The notes: generated by a model from the letters alone, not told the origin. A DNA stretch of 64,000 nt from Methylovorus glucosotrophus (GCF_009858335.1 NZ_VMSE01000001.1:1054001-1118000), one strand, 5' to 3'. Counted from the stretch's first letter, positions 18,052 through 27,597 are shown. Numbers and translations are program-made.

Positions 18052-19266
18052 TTAATGGGCTGCCCATTCCACCTTGCTTAAATCCACGCCTTCAAGGTGC
18101 ATTTCCCATAATGGAGAAAGCTCGCGCAGCTTGCCAATCTTGCTTTTCATCAGGTTGATCGTGTAGTCGACCTCTTCTTCGGTCGTAAAACGGCCAATGG
18201 AGAAACGAATCGAGCTATGTGCCAGCTCATCCGAGCGGCCCAGGGCACGCAGTACATACGATGGCTCCAGGCTGGCAGAGGTACAAGCCGAACCACTGGA
18301 AACCGCAATATCCTTGACCGCCATAATCAGCGATTCGCCTTCAACAAAATTGAAGCTGATGTTGAGGTTGTGCGGTACGCGCTGCTTCATGTCACCATTG
18401 ACATATACTTCATCAATTTCTTGCAGACCGGTCAGCAGGCGATCGCGCAGACGGCGAATGCGGGCGTTTTCCAGGTCCATTTCTTCGCGTGCGATGCGGA
18501 AGGCTTCGCCCATGCCCACGATCTGGTGGGTAGCCAGGGTGCCGGAACGCAGGCCGCGTTCGTGACCACCACCGTGCATCTGGGCTTCCAGGCGTACGCG
18601 TGGTTTGCGGCGCACATACAGAGCACCAATGCCTTTAGGGCCATAGGTCTTGTGAGCCGAGAAGCTCATCAGGTCTACCGGCAGCTTTTCAAGGTCGATA
18701 TGTACCTTGCCCGTGGCTTGTGCAGCATCCACGTGGAAAATAATGCCTTGTTCGCGGCAGATATTGCCCAGCGCTTCAATATCCTGAATTACGCCGATTT
18801 CGTTGTTGACCAGCATGACGGAGGCCAGCACAGTATCCGGGCGCAGCGCAGCGCGGAATTTTTCAATATCCACCAGCCCATTTGGCTCAGGTGCCAGATA
18901 GGTGGCTTCAAAGCCGACACGTTCCAGTTCGCGCACGGCATCCAGCACGGCTTTGTGCTCGGTCTGAATGGTGACAATGTGCTTGCCCTTACCGCTGTAG
19001 AAGTTCGCGGCACCCTTGATCGCCAGGTTGTTGGACTCGGTAGCGCCAGAGGTCCAGACGATCTCGCGTGGATCAGCATTCACCAGCTTGGCGACTTCTT
19101 CACGCGCATTTTCCACAGCTTTTTCAGCGGTCCAGCCAAACGGATGGCTACGCGATGCCGGATTGCCGAAATGCTCGGTCAGGAACGGAATCATCTTTTC
19201 CGCTACGCGCGGGTCAGTCGGCGTAGTAGCCGAGTAGTCCAGGTAAATCGGGGTATGTACAGTCAT
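18052..19266 (-). CDS. iscS: IscS, cysteine desulfurase
   Basis: This PLP enzyme converts L-cysteine to alanine and an enzyme persulfide that feeds IscU and tRNA thiolation. It has 404 residues, the length of Escherichia coli IscS. Visible features are the N-terminal [16 protein letters not shown], the PLP lysine in [16 protein letters not shown] and the catalytic cysteine in the mobile loop [17 protein letters not shown]. The start is set at ATG 19266 (MTVHTPIYL), 12 nt inside the longest frame, because GAGGAAG precedes it. It follows the second desulfurase gene after only 8 nt. Confidence 0.96.
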   Translation of the reverse strand: MTVHTPIYLDYSATTPTDPRVAEKMIPFLTEHFGNPASRSHPFGWTAEKAVENAREEVAKLVNADPREIVWTSGATESNNLAIKGAANFYSGKGKHIVTIQTEHKAVLDAVRELERVGFEATYLAPEPNGLVDIEKFRAALRPDTVLASVMLVNNEIGVIQDIEALGNICREQGIIFHVDAAQATGKVHIDLEKLPVDLMSFSAHKTYGPKGIGALYVRRKPRVRLEAQMHGGGHERGLRSGTLATHQIVGMGEAFRIAREEMDLENARIRRLRDRLLTGLQEIDEVYVNGDMKQRVPHNLNISFNFVEGESLIMAVKDIAVSSGSACTSASLEPSYVLRALGRSDELAHSSIRFSIGRFTTEEEVDYTINLMKSKIGKLRELSPLWEMHLEGVDLSKVEWAAH

Positions 19267-19274
19267 CTTCTTCC

Positions 19275-20432
19275 TCACACTGCAATCGCAGTTAATTTTC
19301 TTAAACGTTGTAGCTCACCCTTGAGCGTGAGCAAAAATGCGTCTACTTCCTGCATGGTATTCGTGTAGCCTAGGCTAACTCGCACAGAGCCGCGCGCCAG
19401 ATCCGGGTTTACACCCACGGCCAGTAATACGTGGCTGGGCTCGGTACTGTCGCTTGAGCAGGCGGAGCCACTGGCAACGGCGAATCCCTGGCGGTCCAGT
19501 GCCATGACCAGGGTTTCGCCTTCTATGCCTGCAAAGGCAAAGAAGCTGGTGTTCGGCAAGCGCGGTGCATGCGCTCCAAAAATAACGGCTCCCAGTTCGG
19601 TCAAGCCTTGTTCGAGCCGTGCCCGCAGTTTTTCCATATGCTCACGGCGTGGGGCAAGCCCGCTGGCGCTCAACTCGGCCGCCATACCAAATCCGACGAG
19701 GGCAGCCAGGTTTTCACTGCCACTACGCAGCCCTTTTTCTTGTCCGCCACCATAAATCAGGGGGCGTATATCCACACGTTTGTCCAGAATCAGCGCCCCT
19801 GCGCCTTGCGGGCCGTGAATCTTGTGCGATGAAAGCGTCATGGCATGCACATTCAGTTCGGCAAAGTCGACTGGGATTTTGCCCAGGGCCTGCACGGCAT
19901 CCGTGTGCATCCAGGCCTTATGCTTTCGCGCGATCTCTGCCAGCTCATTAATCGGCTGTATCACGCCAGTTTCGTTATTGGCCAGCATCACCGAAACCAG
20001 TCCGACCGGCTTGCCAGCCTCGGCGATGGCAGTCTCAAGCGCTGAGGGCTGGATCAAGCCATTGTTATCAGCGGCGATCAAACCTGTTTTGATGCCTTGC
20101 CATTGCAAGGCATGGGCTGGTCGACTGATGGCGGGATGCTCAATGGCGCTGATCAGCACCTGTTCCACGCCATTCGCAGCGGCAATCCCATGTATCGCCA
20201 GATTGTCCGCCTCGGTGCCACTGCCGGTAAATACTACTTGCGAGGGATATGCCCCGACAGCAGCGGCTACTTGTTCTCTTGCCTGTTCAATCGCCTGACG
20301 GGCGGTACGGCCTGCGCTGTGGCGGCTGGTGGCATTGCCGGACTGCTCGGTCATAAAGGGCAGCATGCGCTCCAGCACGCGGCTGTCGAGGCGGGTAGTC
20401 CCGTTATGATCAAAGTAAGTCGCGGTTTGCAT
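19275..20432 (-). CDS. Second cysteine desulfurase (NifS/IscS-like) in the isc operon
   Basis: This 385-residue class V aminotransferase-fold PLP enzyme is a paralogue of the adjacent iscS. It keeps [16 protein letters not shown] at the start, the PLP lysine in [14 protein letters not shown] and the catalytic cysteine in [17 protein letters not shown]. The sequence is clearly divergent from IscS (NGTT instead of SATT near the N-terminus; a shorter C-terminus without the IscU-binding extension). Order is iscR, this gene, iscS, iscU, with 12 nt and 8 nt gaps, so it is cotranscribed. A NifS-like sulfur donor with a different acceptor is likely, but its partner is not known. Confidence 0.9.
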   Translation of the reverse strand: MQTATYFDHNGTTRLDSRVLERMLPFMTEQSGNATSRHSAGRTARQAIEQAREQVAAAVGAYPSQVVFTGSGTEADNLAIHGIAAANGVEQVLISAIEHPAISRPAHALQWQGIKTGLIAADNNGLIQPSALETAIAEAGKPVGLVSVMLANNETGVIQPINELAEIARKHKAWMHTDAVQALGKIPVDFAELNVHAMTLSSHKIHGPQGAGALILDKRVDIRPLIYGGGQEKGLRSGSENLAALVGFGMAAELSASGLAPRREHMEKLRARLEQGLTELGAVIFGAHAPRLPNTSFFAFAGIEGETLVMALDRQGFAVASGSACSSDSTEPSHVLLAVGVNPDLARGSVRVSLGYTNTMQEVDAFLLTLKGELQRLRKLTAIAV

Positions 20433-20444
20433 GCTGCGCTCGTA

Positions 20445-20933
20445 TCAAGCAGTCATGACTTCCACTGCGGATGAGGACTTGATGCTCTTTTTTCCATCAA
20501 TTCGGCTCGAAATGGTAATGGCGCGCTCATCCGATTGCGATGCCACCAGGTCTTCCAATGACACAGCAGAAAGGTAGTCCAGAATTTTGGCATTCAAGGT
20601 TGACCACAGTTCATGCGTCATGCATGGCTTTTCGCCACGGCAGTTTTTATGGCCGCCGCACTGGGTAGCGTCAATCAACTCGTCGGCTGCCGCAATGATG
20701 TTGGCGACGGAGATTTCACCTGGTTTTTTTGCAATCAGATAACCACCGCCTGGACCACGCACGCTGGTGACCAAGCCGCTACGACGTAGACGGCTGAAAA
20801 GTTGCTCGAGATAAGAGAGCGAAATATTTTGCCGTTCACTAATGCCCGCCAAGGTGACGGGGCGATTTTCTTCAGCCATCGCCAAGTCGAGCATGGCGGT
20901 GACGGCAAAACGTCCTTTGGTCGTTAATCGCAT
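20445..20933 (-). CDS. iscR: IscR, Rrf2-family Fe-S regulator
   Basis: IscR senses cluster status: with a [2Fe-2S] cluster it represses the isc operon. The 162 residues have an N-terminal winged helix (MRLTTKGRFAVTAMLDLA, then LSYLEQLFSRLRRSGLVTSV) and the cluster-binding set CGGHKNCRGEKPCMTH (three Cys and a His). It is the first gene of the operon, about 106 nt downstream of an IscR type-1 site, so autoregulation is expected. Confidence 0.96.
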   Translation of the reverse strand: MRLTTKGRFAVTAMLDLAMAEENRPVTLAGISERQNISLSYLEQLFSRLRRSGLVTSVRGPGGGYLIAKKPGEISVANIIAAADELIDATQCGGHKNCRGEKPCMTHELWSTLNAKILDYLSAVSLEDLVASQSDERAITISSRIDGKKSIKSSSAVEVMTA

Positions 20934-21038
20934 GAATTAATCCTAGAGTGTTCTGGTTGAGTAATTGGCGCTGAAAGCCAGTCGTGGCGTGCCTTCTCAG
21001 GCTGCGAGCGGACTCTCTAAACAGGCCTAAACTTTATA

Positions 21039-21063
21039 ATACCCTAACACTTTAGTCAACTAT
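21039..21063 (-). promoter_or_regulatory. IscR type-1 binding site overlapping iscR promoter and cysE stop
   Basis: On the minus strand the 25-bp site reads ATAGTTGACTAAAG then TGTTAGGGTAT, matching the type-1 consensus ATASYYGACTRWWW-YAGTCRRSTAT at nearly all informative positions. TTGACT inside it (21054-21059) can serve as a -35, with AT-rich -10 sequence just downstream. The GAC-TAA in it is also the end of cysE (stop 21052-21054). The assignment is by match to the consensus. Confidence 0.85.
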
Positions 21064-21807
21064 TTTGTTGAGATAGTTCACATCAAATGCCTTGCCCACT
21101 TCGGCGTCTGTTTCTACGTCCGCGCCGAGTTTTGCCAGCTGTTGCATCACCTCTTGCAGCTGCTGATCCTGCTTGGCGGCATGGTCCAGCAAAGCGTGGA
21201 TGGCCTTGATCATGGGGTCATTCATATTGTCGCTGACGGCATAGGCAGAGAAGCCGATTTTGGCGGCCATGTCATCGCGCTGACGGTGTTTTTCCTGGTC
21301 ATCCAGAATGCGGGCAGGAATGCCGACGGCAGTAGCATTCGGCGGTACATCTTTAACCACCACGGCGTTGGAGCCTATCTTGGCTTCTGCCCCTATGGTG
21401 ATGGGGCCCAGCACTTTGGCGCCCGCGCCAATGACGACACCACGCTCCAGTGTGGGGTGACGCTTGCCTTTATTCCATGAGGTGCCGCCGAGGGTAACGC
21501 CGTGATACAAGGTGCAGTCATCGCCGATGACCGCGGTTTCGCCAATGACGACGCCCATGCCGTGATCAATGAACACGCGGCGGCCAATTTGCGCGCCCGG
21601 GTGAATTTCGATGCCGGTAAACCAGCGGGCAAGATGCGAGCTGAAACGGGCCAGCCAGTAAAACCGCTGCTTCCAGATCCAGTGTGACAAGCGATGCATG
21701 ATGAGCGCATGCACGCCTGGGTAGGTGGTGAGAATTTCCCAGCGCGTGCGTGCCGCCGGGTCACGCTCGAATACAACGGCGATGTCTTCTTTAAATCTAT
21801 CCAGCAT
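21052..21807 (-). CDS. cysE: Serine O-acetyltransferase
   Basis: CysE makes O-acetylserine from serine and acetyl-CoA, the committed step of cysteine synthesis. The 251 residues have an N-terminal helical region ([21 protein letters not shown]) and a left-handed beta-helix of hexapeptide repeats ([80 protein letters not shown]). It lies directly upstream of the isc operon on the same strand, supplying the cysteine consumed by the two desulfurases. trmJ precedes it by 22 nt. Confidence 0.95.
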   Translation of the reverse strand: MLDRFKEDIAVVFERDPAARTRWEILTTYPGVHALIMHRLSHWIWKQRFYWLARFSSHLARWFTGIEIHPGAQIGRRVFIDHGMGVVIGETAVIGDDCTLYHGVTLGGTSWNKGKRHPTLERGVVIGAGAKVLGPITIGAEAKIGSNAVVVKDVPPNATAVGIPARILDDQEKHRQRDDMAAKIGFSAYAVSDNMNDPMIKAIHALLDHAAKQDQQLQEVMQQLAKLGADVETDAEVGKAFDVNYLNKIVD

Positions 21808-21829
21808 GGTGTATGTCCGTCATGGTGCT

Positions 21830-22606
21830 TTATTCCTCAGGGGGGCGTGGGTGCTGAGTCAGGGTCAGTATCCCGCGCAAAATATTGACTTCCTCTTTCT
21901 CCAGCGCTGTTCTTGCATACATCCGGCGCAGGCGCTGCATGAGGCGCCGGGGCGAGTGCGGGTTGAGAAAGCCAATCTCCGTTAATGTTTGTTCCAGGTG
22001 GCGATAAAACATCTCCACCTCGTCATTGGTGGCTGGTGTTGCTTTCAGGCCTGCATGGGGTAGTGCTTGCTGCTCGTCCAGCAACGCCATGCGGACTTCG
22101 TAGCACATCACCTGCACGGCAGCGGCCAGATTGAGCGACCAGTAGCCGGGGTCTGTCGGTATCATGGCCAGCAACTGGCAGCGATCCAGCTCTGCGTTAG
22201 AAAGCCCGCTCATTTCGGTGCCAAACACCAGGGCGATCTTGCTATCCTCATCTGCGGACTGCAGCAATAACTCACGGGCTTCGGTCGCAGCTTCACGCAC
22301 GCTGACCAAGCGGTGGGAGAGCTGGCGTTTGCGTGCGCTCAAGCCAATCGCCAGGGTACATCCCGTCAGTGCTTCTTCCAATGTGGAGCAAACCTGCGCG
22401 TTTTCAAGGATATCGACGGCACCGCATGCCAGGGCATTGGCTTCGTTGTCGGGGAATTTTTCAGGATTGACCAGTTTAAGGTCATGCAGGCCCATCACTT
22501 TCATGGCGCGTGCTGTGGAGCCAATATTGCCCGGATGACTGGGTTGGCAAAGCACGACGCGAAAGCGGGAAAGTAAATGAAGTTTGGAAGTCATGGAGTT
22601 ACACAT
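21830..22606 (-). CDS. trmJ: TrmJ, tRNA (cytidine/uridine-2'-O)-methyltransferase
   Basis: TrmJ methylates the 2'-OH of position 32 in the anticodon loop of several tRNAs. The 258 residues show the SPOUT knot-fold motifs: VVLCQPSHPGNIGSTARAMK (motif 1 region), LVFGTEMSGLSNAELDRC (motif 2) and LNLAAAVQVMCYEVR (motif 3). A C-terminal helical extension typical of TrmJ/LasT follows. ATG 22606 or ATG 22594 (MTSKLHLL) could start it, and neither has a clear ribosome-binding site. In many proteobacteria trmJ neighbours cysE or iscR and is divergent from suhB, as here. Confidence 0.93.
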   Translation of the reverse strand: MCNSMTSKLHLLSRFRVVLCQPSHPGNIGSTARAMKVMGLHDLKLVNPEKFPDNEANALACGAVDILENAQVCSTLEEALTGCTLAIGLSARKRQLSHRLVSVREAATEARELLLQSADEDSKIALVFGTEMSGLSNAELDRCQLLAMIPTDPGYWSLNLAAAVQVMCYEVRMALLDEQQALPHAGLKATPATNDEVEMFYRHLEQTLTEIGFLNPHSPRRLMQRLRRMYARTALEKEEVNILRGILTLTQHPRPPEE

Positions 22607-22691
22607 TAAAATGCTATTTTAACAGTTCTTTAAAAAGTGCATTTGTGTAGTTTCTGCACAAGGCCATCCCATTGGAAACGATCTAAATACT

Positions 22692-23501
22692 ATGCATCCT
22701 ATACTTATCAATGCCGTTAAAGCCGCTCGCCGCGCTGGCGGGATCATCACCCGCGCATCTCAGGATGTGGGCTCGCTCAAGGTACGTAGCAAGACCTACA
22801 ATGACTTCGTGAGCGAAGTTGACCACGCTGCCGAGGCCGCCATTCTCGATGTGCTGAAAGATGCATACCCTACTCATGGCTTTATTGGGGAAGAAACCGG
22901 CAATGACAATATTGATGCCGAGAATGTCTGGATCATTGATCCGCTGGATGGCACCACCAACTTTTTACATGGCTTTCCACAGTATTCCATCTCAATTGCG
23001 CTGATGCAGCAAGGTCAACTGACCCAGGCTGTGGTCTACGATCCTAACCGCAATGACCTGTTTACCGCTACCCGCGGCCGCGGTGCTTTCCTCAACGACA
23101 AGCGTATCCGTGTCAGCAACCGCGCCAAGTTGCAGGAGTCCATCATTGGTACTGGCTTCCCATTCCGTGACTTTAGTCATCTGGATACCTATATGGGCAT
23201 GTTCAAGGATATGGTGCGCAAAACCTCTGGTCTGCGTCGTCCCGGTTCGGCTGCACTGGATCTTGCTTACGTGGCTGCCGGGTATTTTGATGGTTTCTGG
23301 GAAATCGGCCTCTCCAAGTGGGATATTGCCGCGGGTGCGCTACTGATTCAGGAGGCAGGTGGTATTGTGGGTGACTTTGAAGGCAATGAGAGCTGGATTG
23401 AGTCTGGCAATATTGTCGCCGGTAACCCGAAAGTATTTTCGCAAATGCTGCAAACGCTTGCCCCACATTTGACGGACAGTCTGCGTAGCAAGCCGGTTTA
23501 A
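22692..23501 (+). CDS. suhB: SuhB, inositol-1-monophosphatase family
   Basis: This Mg-dependent phosphatase also acts in ribosome biogenesis through rRNA antitermination in some bacteria. The 269 residues contain the metal-binding motifs GFIGEETGN, WIIDPLDGTTNFLHGFPQYS and WDIAAGALLIQEAGG, with family length and order. ATG 22692 (MHPILINAVKAARRAG) is a clear match for the SuhB N-terminus. It is transcribed divergently from trmJ with an 85-nt gap containing TTCTTTAAAAA. Confidence 0.95.
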   Translation: MHPILINAVKAARRAGGIITRASQDVGSLKVRSKTYNDFVSEVDHAAEAAILDVLKDAYPTHGFIGEETGNDNIDAENVWIIDPLDGTTNFLHGFPQYSISIALMQQGQLTQAVVYDPNRNDLFTATRGRGAFLNDKRIRVSNRAKLQESIIGTGFPFRDFSHLDTYMGMFKDMVRKTSGLRRPGSAALDLAYVAAGYFDGFWEIGLSKWDIAAGALLIQEAGGIVGDFEGNESWIESGNIVAGNPKVFSQMLQTLAPHLTDSLRSKPV

Positions 23502-23550
23502 CAGGTAAAGTTAAGTCAAGAGATGTAAATTTCCCTTGAAAAAAGTTAAT

Positions 23551-23570
23551 AAATCAATGTAAATCAATGC
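23551..23570 (+). repeat. Two tandem 10-bp direct repeats upstream of the PEP-CTERM gene
   Basis: AAATCAATGT is followed at once by AAATCAATGC, so the repeats are spaced by one helical turn. They lie 11-30 bp upstream of the shared palindrome at 23581 and about 112 nt before the gene. Such an arrangement is typical of a response-regulator site. I did not see the same repeat upstream of the eps operon. Confidence 0.5.
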
Positions 23571-23580
23571 ATTAGGTGGT

Positions 23581-23601
23581 GTTAGTTCTTTCGGACTATT
23601 G
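23581..23601 (+). promoter_or_regulatory. Conserved palindromic motif, copy 1 (PEP-CTERM gene)
   Basis: TTAGTTCTTTCGGACTATTG contains an imperfect palindrome (TAGTTC-TTTC-GGACTA) and is nearly identical to the motif at 27845-27865. A -10-like TTTAAT starts 39 nt after the first T of the palindrome (23622), and the start codon lies 81 nt downstream. The centre falls near -43 relative to the implied transcription start, where LuxR-type activators bind. EpsA is a candidate; this is inference. Confidence 0.6.
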
Positions 23602-23682
23602 AGTGCTTGATCCATTCAGCATTTAATGGGCACCAGTGAGAAGGCATTATTGATTGTCAACTTTTTAATTCGGGGGAATATC

Positions 23683-24195
23683 ATGACTTTAGGTTACAAA
23701 AAACTGTTTGCTTCTTTGGTTCTGGCTGGTGTCGCTGGTCTGTCTTCAATGAGCGCAAATGCTGCTACTTTTGCATCAACTGCAACTCCAGAAGGCTATT
23801 CCATCAACTACACCACTTCATCCAATTTCGATGATTTGTGGTCTTTCAACGTAGTGGCTCCAGCTTCTATCGTTGCTTCCATTTCCGGTACTTCCACATC
23901 GGCTTTCTCTTTCACCAAATTTGATCTGGTGAAGCTGATTGATGGTGTATACACCACTGTTGTGACTGGCGATGTTGGCAATCTGACTGCCAAGATCACT
24001 TTTGGCGGTCTGGAAGCTGACGACCTGGGTGGCGATTACTTCATCCGTGTTGCTGGTCTGGGCAAGGGTAGCTACAGCGGCACTATCAGCGTATCGGCTG
24101 TTCCAGAAGCTGAAACATACGTAATGATGCTGGCTGGTGTTGGCCTGATGGGCTTCGTTGCTCGTCGTCGCAAGTCTGCTTACGCTGCTGCTTAA
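23683..24195 (+). CDS. PEP-CTERM sorting-domain protein, exosortase substrate
   Basis: This is a small secreted protein of 170 residues. A signal peptide (MTLGYKKLFASLVLAGVAGL, cleavage near ANA|ATF) precedes a Ser/Thr-rich beta-type body. The C-terminus is a textbook PEP-CTERM signal: VPEAETYVMMLAGVGLMGFV followed by ARRRK, that is the V-P-E-x box, a membrane helix and an Arg cluster (about residues 143-168). Exosortase, here XrtB at 34.3 kb, should cleave at this site. The start is ATG 23683 with a GGGGGA ribosome-binding site; an in-frame ATG at 23626 has no such support. It has its own promoter region with the motif shared with the eps operon, and a strong terminator. Its role in the matrix is unknown. 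Confidence 0.9.
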   Translation: MTLGYKKLFASLVLAGVAGLSSMSANAATFASTATPEGYSINYTTSSNFDDLWSFNVVAPASIVASISGTSTSAFSFTKFDLVKLIDGVYTTVVTGDVGNLTAKITFGGLEADDLGGDYFIRVAGLGKGSYSGTISVSAVPEAETYVMMLAGVGLMGFVARRRKSAYAAA

Positions 24196-24215
24196 TTGTC
24201 AGCTGCTTAAGTAAT

Positions 24216-24246
24216 AAAAAAACCCCGCATTTGCGGGGTTTTTTTT
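24216..24246 (+). terminator. Rho-independent terminator after the PEP-CTERM gene
   Basis: CCCCGCA pairs with TGCGGGG around a 2-nt loop, extended by an A run on the left and a T run of eight on the right. It can also stop the convergent leftward transcript from the gene starting at 25236. Confidence 0.9.
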
Positions 24247-24309
24247 CGCCTTGAATTCTGCGGGGTGATTTGAAAATGGTGTCGCGGATATTCCGGATAT
24301 TAAAGTGAG

Positions 24310-25236
24310 CTACTTAATGTAATGCTGATAAAACGAATGCTGCGGAACGGTGTGCGTTGAGTCGATCTTGTAGGTCAATTTATATATCTGCACCGGATCT
24401 TCGTTGATGGGGCTGGCGGCTTCTGCGCTATATTCGGACAATAGTAATGGCATTAATAGGTGGCGATGATTGCCAAAATAACCCAGGTGTTCTACCTGGT
24501 ATTTAAACTCTGGGAAGTGTTGATAGGCGATGCTGATGGCATGGTCGAAAAGAAAATAATCCAACTCTTTATCATGGTCTTGCCAATACTGAACAAGGAG
24601 GTCCCGCAAGAATAAAACAGGGGCGTACCCCGGCCTGGCCTGGAGAAAAAAAGTGGTCCACTTACCCAGGGAAATACTTGATATGGTTGAGTAGGAGTGA
24701 CTTTTCAGTGTAAAAAATTGTTCATTGAAAACGTCATCAGGCAATTTTTTCAGGATAAGTACGGTGGAATCTATCCACGCACCACCGTGTTTTGCCAATA
24801 AACATAGCCGTAGCACATCGGAAAAATGCGCTGGCTTCATGAGTTTCTTTTCGAACTTCTCCTCAATATGTCTTGGGAGCGTCACGAAGTTTTTATAATT
24901 CTCCATCGTTATCAGATGAATAGTGCAGTCCTCACCGTGAAACAACTGGAGGTTGGCAATGCATTTTTTCACTATCTCTGGAGCCTGGTCCAGGCCCTGT
25001 AGCCAGCATACCCAGATGATCTTGTCAGCAGGCAGGTTTAATTCTGCGGGGTTTTTCACCAGAGGCTGGTATTCGTTGATGAGCGAGCCGTATTGTTGGG
25101 TGAGGTAATGCTGGACGATGCCAATCCTGGCGCGATGAATAGCAGACTGGATGCCCACAGGGATGAACGACCGTTGAATCAGCTTGCTGGACTTGCTTAA
25201 CACTCGATTGCACAAATGGGCCGAAGTGAAGTTCAT
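24310..25236 (-). CDS. Capsular polysaccharide synthesis-type glycosyltransferase (Caps_synth family)
   Basis: This protein of 308 residues fits the Caps_synth/DXD-sugar-transferase group. Visible features are IIWVCWLQGLDQAPEIVKKC (about 75-95), FSDVLRLCLLAKHGGAWIDS (about 155-175; the acidic residue in GAWIDS is the DXD-like metal site) and a C-terminal region with QARPGYAPVLFLRDLLVQYW. It probably adds a sugar to the exopolysaccharide. It lies downstream of the priming transferase gene on the same strand, separated by 145 nt, as the leftmost gene of the eps region. Its position resembles epsC of the Methylobacillus methanolan cluster, but I do not assign that symbol. The donor is unknown. 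Confidence 0.8.
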   Translation of the reverse strand: MNFTSAHLCNRVLSKSSKLIQRSFIPVGIQSAIHRARIGIVQHYLTQQYGSLINEYQPLVKNPAELNLPADKIIWVCWLQGLDQAPEIVKKCIANLQLFHGEDCTIHLITMENYKNFVTLPRHIEEKFEKKLMKPAHFSDVLRLCLLAKHGGAWIDSTVLILKKLPDDVFNEQFFTLKSHSYSTISSISLGKWTTFFLQARPGYAPVLFLRDLLVQYWQDHDKELDYFLFDHAISIAYQHFPEFKYQVEHLGYFGNHRHLLMPLLLSEYSAEAASPINEDPVQIYKLTYKIDSTHTVPQHSFYQHYIK

Positions 25237-25381
25237 GTCGAAAATTCCGTGGTGTTCATGATATCCCGGCGGCTGAAGCAGTCGACGAGGGACGCTGGTT
25301 TTTCTCTGCTGAGGATATATCCCTTGGTTCTAGAATGGCGTCCAACTCGCTCAATCTGATATGCACGAATGCACGGACTAT

Positions 25382-26803
25382 CTAGTAAGCGTTTTTCTCA
25401 CCGGTAAACACAACGCTGACTGTTTTATAAATGATGTACATATCCAGCTTTGGGGTCCAGTTACGCAAATAATCGATGTCATAGTCGATGCGTGCCTTCA
25501 TTTTGTCCAGGGTTTCAGTTTCCCCGCGCAGCCCATTCACTTGCGCCCAGCCTGTAATGCCAGGTTTTACCTTATGCCGGATCATGTAGCCTTTGATCAG
25601 CTTGCGATACATCTCGTTGTGCGAGACGGCGTGAGGGCGGGGGCCCACGACACTCATACGCCCTTGCAGCACATTGATGAATTGCGGCAGTTCATCCAGC
25701 GAGTTGCGGCGCAGGAAGGCGCCAAACTTGGTGGTGCGCTGGTCATTTTTCGTCGCTTGCGTCACTTTTGCGCCATCTTCACATACCGTCATGGAGCGGA
25801 ATTTGTAGACAAGAATCTCTTCGCCATCAAGCCCATAACGGCGCTGTTTGAAAATGACTGGGCCTGGTGAACTCATCTTTACGCCAATCGCGATCGCCAG
25901 TAGTACGGGCGAGATAAGGATCAGGATCAGCACCGAGAAAGCAATGTCAGCTGAGCGTTTCAACAGACCGTCAAAGCCGGTAAATGGGGTTTCACATACG
26001 CTGACCACAGGGATGTTTTCTACCTGATCAACACGCCCTTGTATCAGGTCTGTCATGAAAATATCCGGGACAAAGTAAATGGACGCCGTGGTGTCTTTCA
26101 AATCATCCAGCAACTTCATGATGCGCGGTTGGCTGGCCATGGGCAGTGAAAGGTAGATGGTGTTGATGTGATGTTCTTTCACATACTCCGCCATGCTGTC
26201 GATGCGGCCAAGAATGGGGTAATGCAATTCTGAATTGAGTCGGTCCACACTGCGATCCTCAAAGAAGCCTTGCAACTCTGTTGGATGGTAGTGGCTACGC
26301 TGCAAGCGTTCCGCCAGGGCCAGGCCCTGTTCATTCATACCCGCAATCACCGCACGTCGCATAGGCCCTTGCATCTTGATGAGCAGCGGTGCCGCCATGC
26401 GTAAACCGAGGGTTGCAGCGATCAGCAGGGTAGGCGTCAGCCAGAGCCATAAGGTAATCGAGGCTTTGGGGAAAATATAAATGTATTCAGAAGCATATCC
26501 AAACGCCATCAATAGCCCGGCCAGAACAAACCATGCCAGCAGCGTGTTTTGGATAACTGAACTGATAGGCTGGCTGATTTTGGTGGTGCTGGGGAACATC
26601 AGCGAAAACAGAATCAGCGACATGATCAGGTAGTGAGGTGGCAGATCGTTTTCATAAACAAACGCCACGATCCACAGTGAAATGACGACGACAAGCGGAT
26701 CAAGCAGGGCTTCAACACCGTGCAGAATATTGTCACGTGCAAAGGTAATGCCAGCGAAGGTTTTTCGTGAAGTCGGCTTGGTGGCGGCTAATATTGGTTT
26801 CAT
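25382..26803 (-). CDS. Priming undecaprenyl-phosphate sugar-phosphate transferase (EpsB/WcaJ type)
   Basis: This membrane protein of 473 residues starts the repeat unit by moving a sugar-1-phosphate, usually glucose-1-phosphate, onto undecaprenyl phosphate. It has about four N-terminal membrane helices (about 25-140), a Rossmann-like central region ([29 protein letters not shown]), one further helix ([20 protein letters not shown]) and the conserved C-terminal catalytic domain with [40 protein letters not shown] and [20 protein letters not shown]. It overlaps epsA by 4 nt (ATGA), so translation is coupled. The order with epsA matches epsB-epsA of known methanolan clusters. Confidence 0.93.
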   Translation of the reverse strand: MKPILAATKPTSRKTFAGITFARDNILHGVEALLDPLVVVISLWIVAFVYENDLPPHYLIMSLILFSLMFPSTTKISQPISSVIQNTLLAWFVLAGLLMAFGYASEYIYIFPKASITLWLWLTPTLLIAATLGLRMAAPLLIKMQGPMRRAVIAGMNEQGLALAERLQRSHYHPTELQGFFEDRSVDRLNSELHYPILGRIDSMAEYVKEHHINTIYLSLPMASQPRIMKLLDDLKDTTASIYFVPDIFMTDLIQGRVDQVENIPVVSVCETPFTGFDGLLKRSADIAFSVLILILISPVLLAIAIGVKMSSPGPVIFKQRRYGLDGEEILVYKFRSMTVCEDGAKVTQATKNDQRTTKFGAFLRRNSLDELPQFINVLQGRMSVVGPRPHAVSHNEMYRKLIKGYMIRHKVKPGITGWAQVNGLRGETETLDKMKARIDYDIDYLRNWTPKLDMYIIYKTVSVVFTGEKNAY

Positions 26804-27597
26804 GAGGCCCGTGGAGTCTGCTTGAATTTGGAAACGGCCTGCGCTCTATTCAGAACATCAAGCTTTTTAAATATGCGTTGCAAATGGTTTTTGACGGTAA
26901 ATGAACTAATGTCCAGGATCATGCCGATTTCCTGATTGGTTTTGCCGTTGCGCACCCATTCCATGATTTCGATCTCACGGGAAGAAAGCTGCTCCAGCGC
27001 TTCGTTTTCTTCTTCGTGCAGATCTTCACTGGCTTCTTTATCTGCCGGGTGCTGCACAGGCAAATGCTCCAGTTGCCTGAGCGCGCTATCAATATAAGGT
27101 AGCAATGACTCCAGCATGTACCGTGACGTATTCGGCATGGTGGGGGTTGAATTCAGCAATATGTAAAGGCAGTCATGGCGCCCACGGAAATCCTTGATAC
27201 CGTGCACCAGCGCTGACTTCATGTTTTTCAGATGGCTGTTCACTTCCGCTGGCAGTACATCGCAGTCCTGAAATACGCCATTCTCCGCCGATAAGGTAAA
27301 CGGGGCTTTCGTATGACTAAGCCAGTAATTGAATAGCCGTTTGAGCAATGGATTCAGATCGCCACTGGATATCTTCTCGGTACGTACTCCGGGGAGCGGC
27401 GACACAATATTGAAATAGATGACGCCCATGGAGAAATCGCCCCAGGCGGTGATCATGATTTCATGCGGTAAAAACTGCTGAAGCTTGCCTTGCATCCAAA
27501 GGAAGAACTCGAAGTGCGAGCGGATTCGCAAAGACTCGTGCATCAAGTCAATAAGCTGTGCCTTCTCAATATCGGTTAGTTCTTTGGTAATAAACAT
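26800..27597 (-). CDS. epsA: EpsA, LuxR-type transcriptional regulator of exopolysaccharide genes
   Basis: This 265-residue regulator has an N-terminal region of the EpsA family (about 10-175: FEFFLWMQGKLQQFLPHEIM, WGDFSMGVIYFNIVSPLPG), a linker rich in Glu, and a LuxR/FixJ helix-turn-helix at the C-terminus (about 205-260: LSSREIEIMEWVRNGKTNQE, then ISSFTVKNHLQRIFKKLDVL). No phosphoacceptor receiver domain or homoserine-lactone signature is evident. It is divergent from the eps operon and cotranscribed with the priming transferase. A shared palindrome upstream of the eps operon and the PEP-CTERM gene is its likely target; this is inference. Confidence 0.88.
   Translation of the reverse strand: MFITKELTDIEKAQLIDLMHESLRIRSHFEFFLWMQGKLQQFLPHEIMITAWGDFSMGVIYFNIVSPLPGVRTEKISSGDLNPLLKRLFNYWLSHTKAPFTLSAENGVFQDCDVLPAEVNSHLKNMKSALVHGIKDFRGRHDCLYILLNSTPTMPNTSRYMLESLLPYIDSALRQLEHLPVQHPADKEASEDLHEEENEALEQLSSREIEIMEWVRNGKTNQEIGMILDISSFTVKNHLQRIFKKLDVLNRAQAVSKFKQTPRAS

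Noticed and set aside
18217-19368. 383-residue frame opposite iscS
   Set aside because: Antisense of iscS with no family signature.
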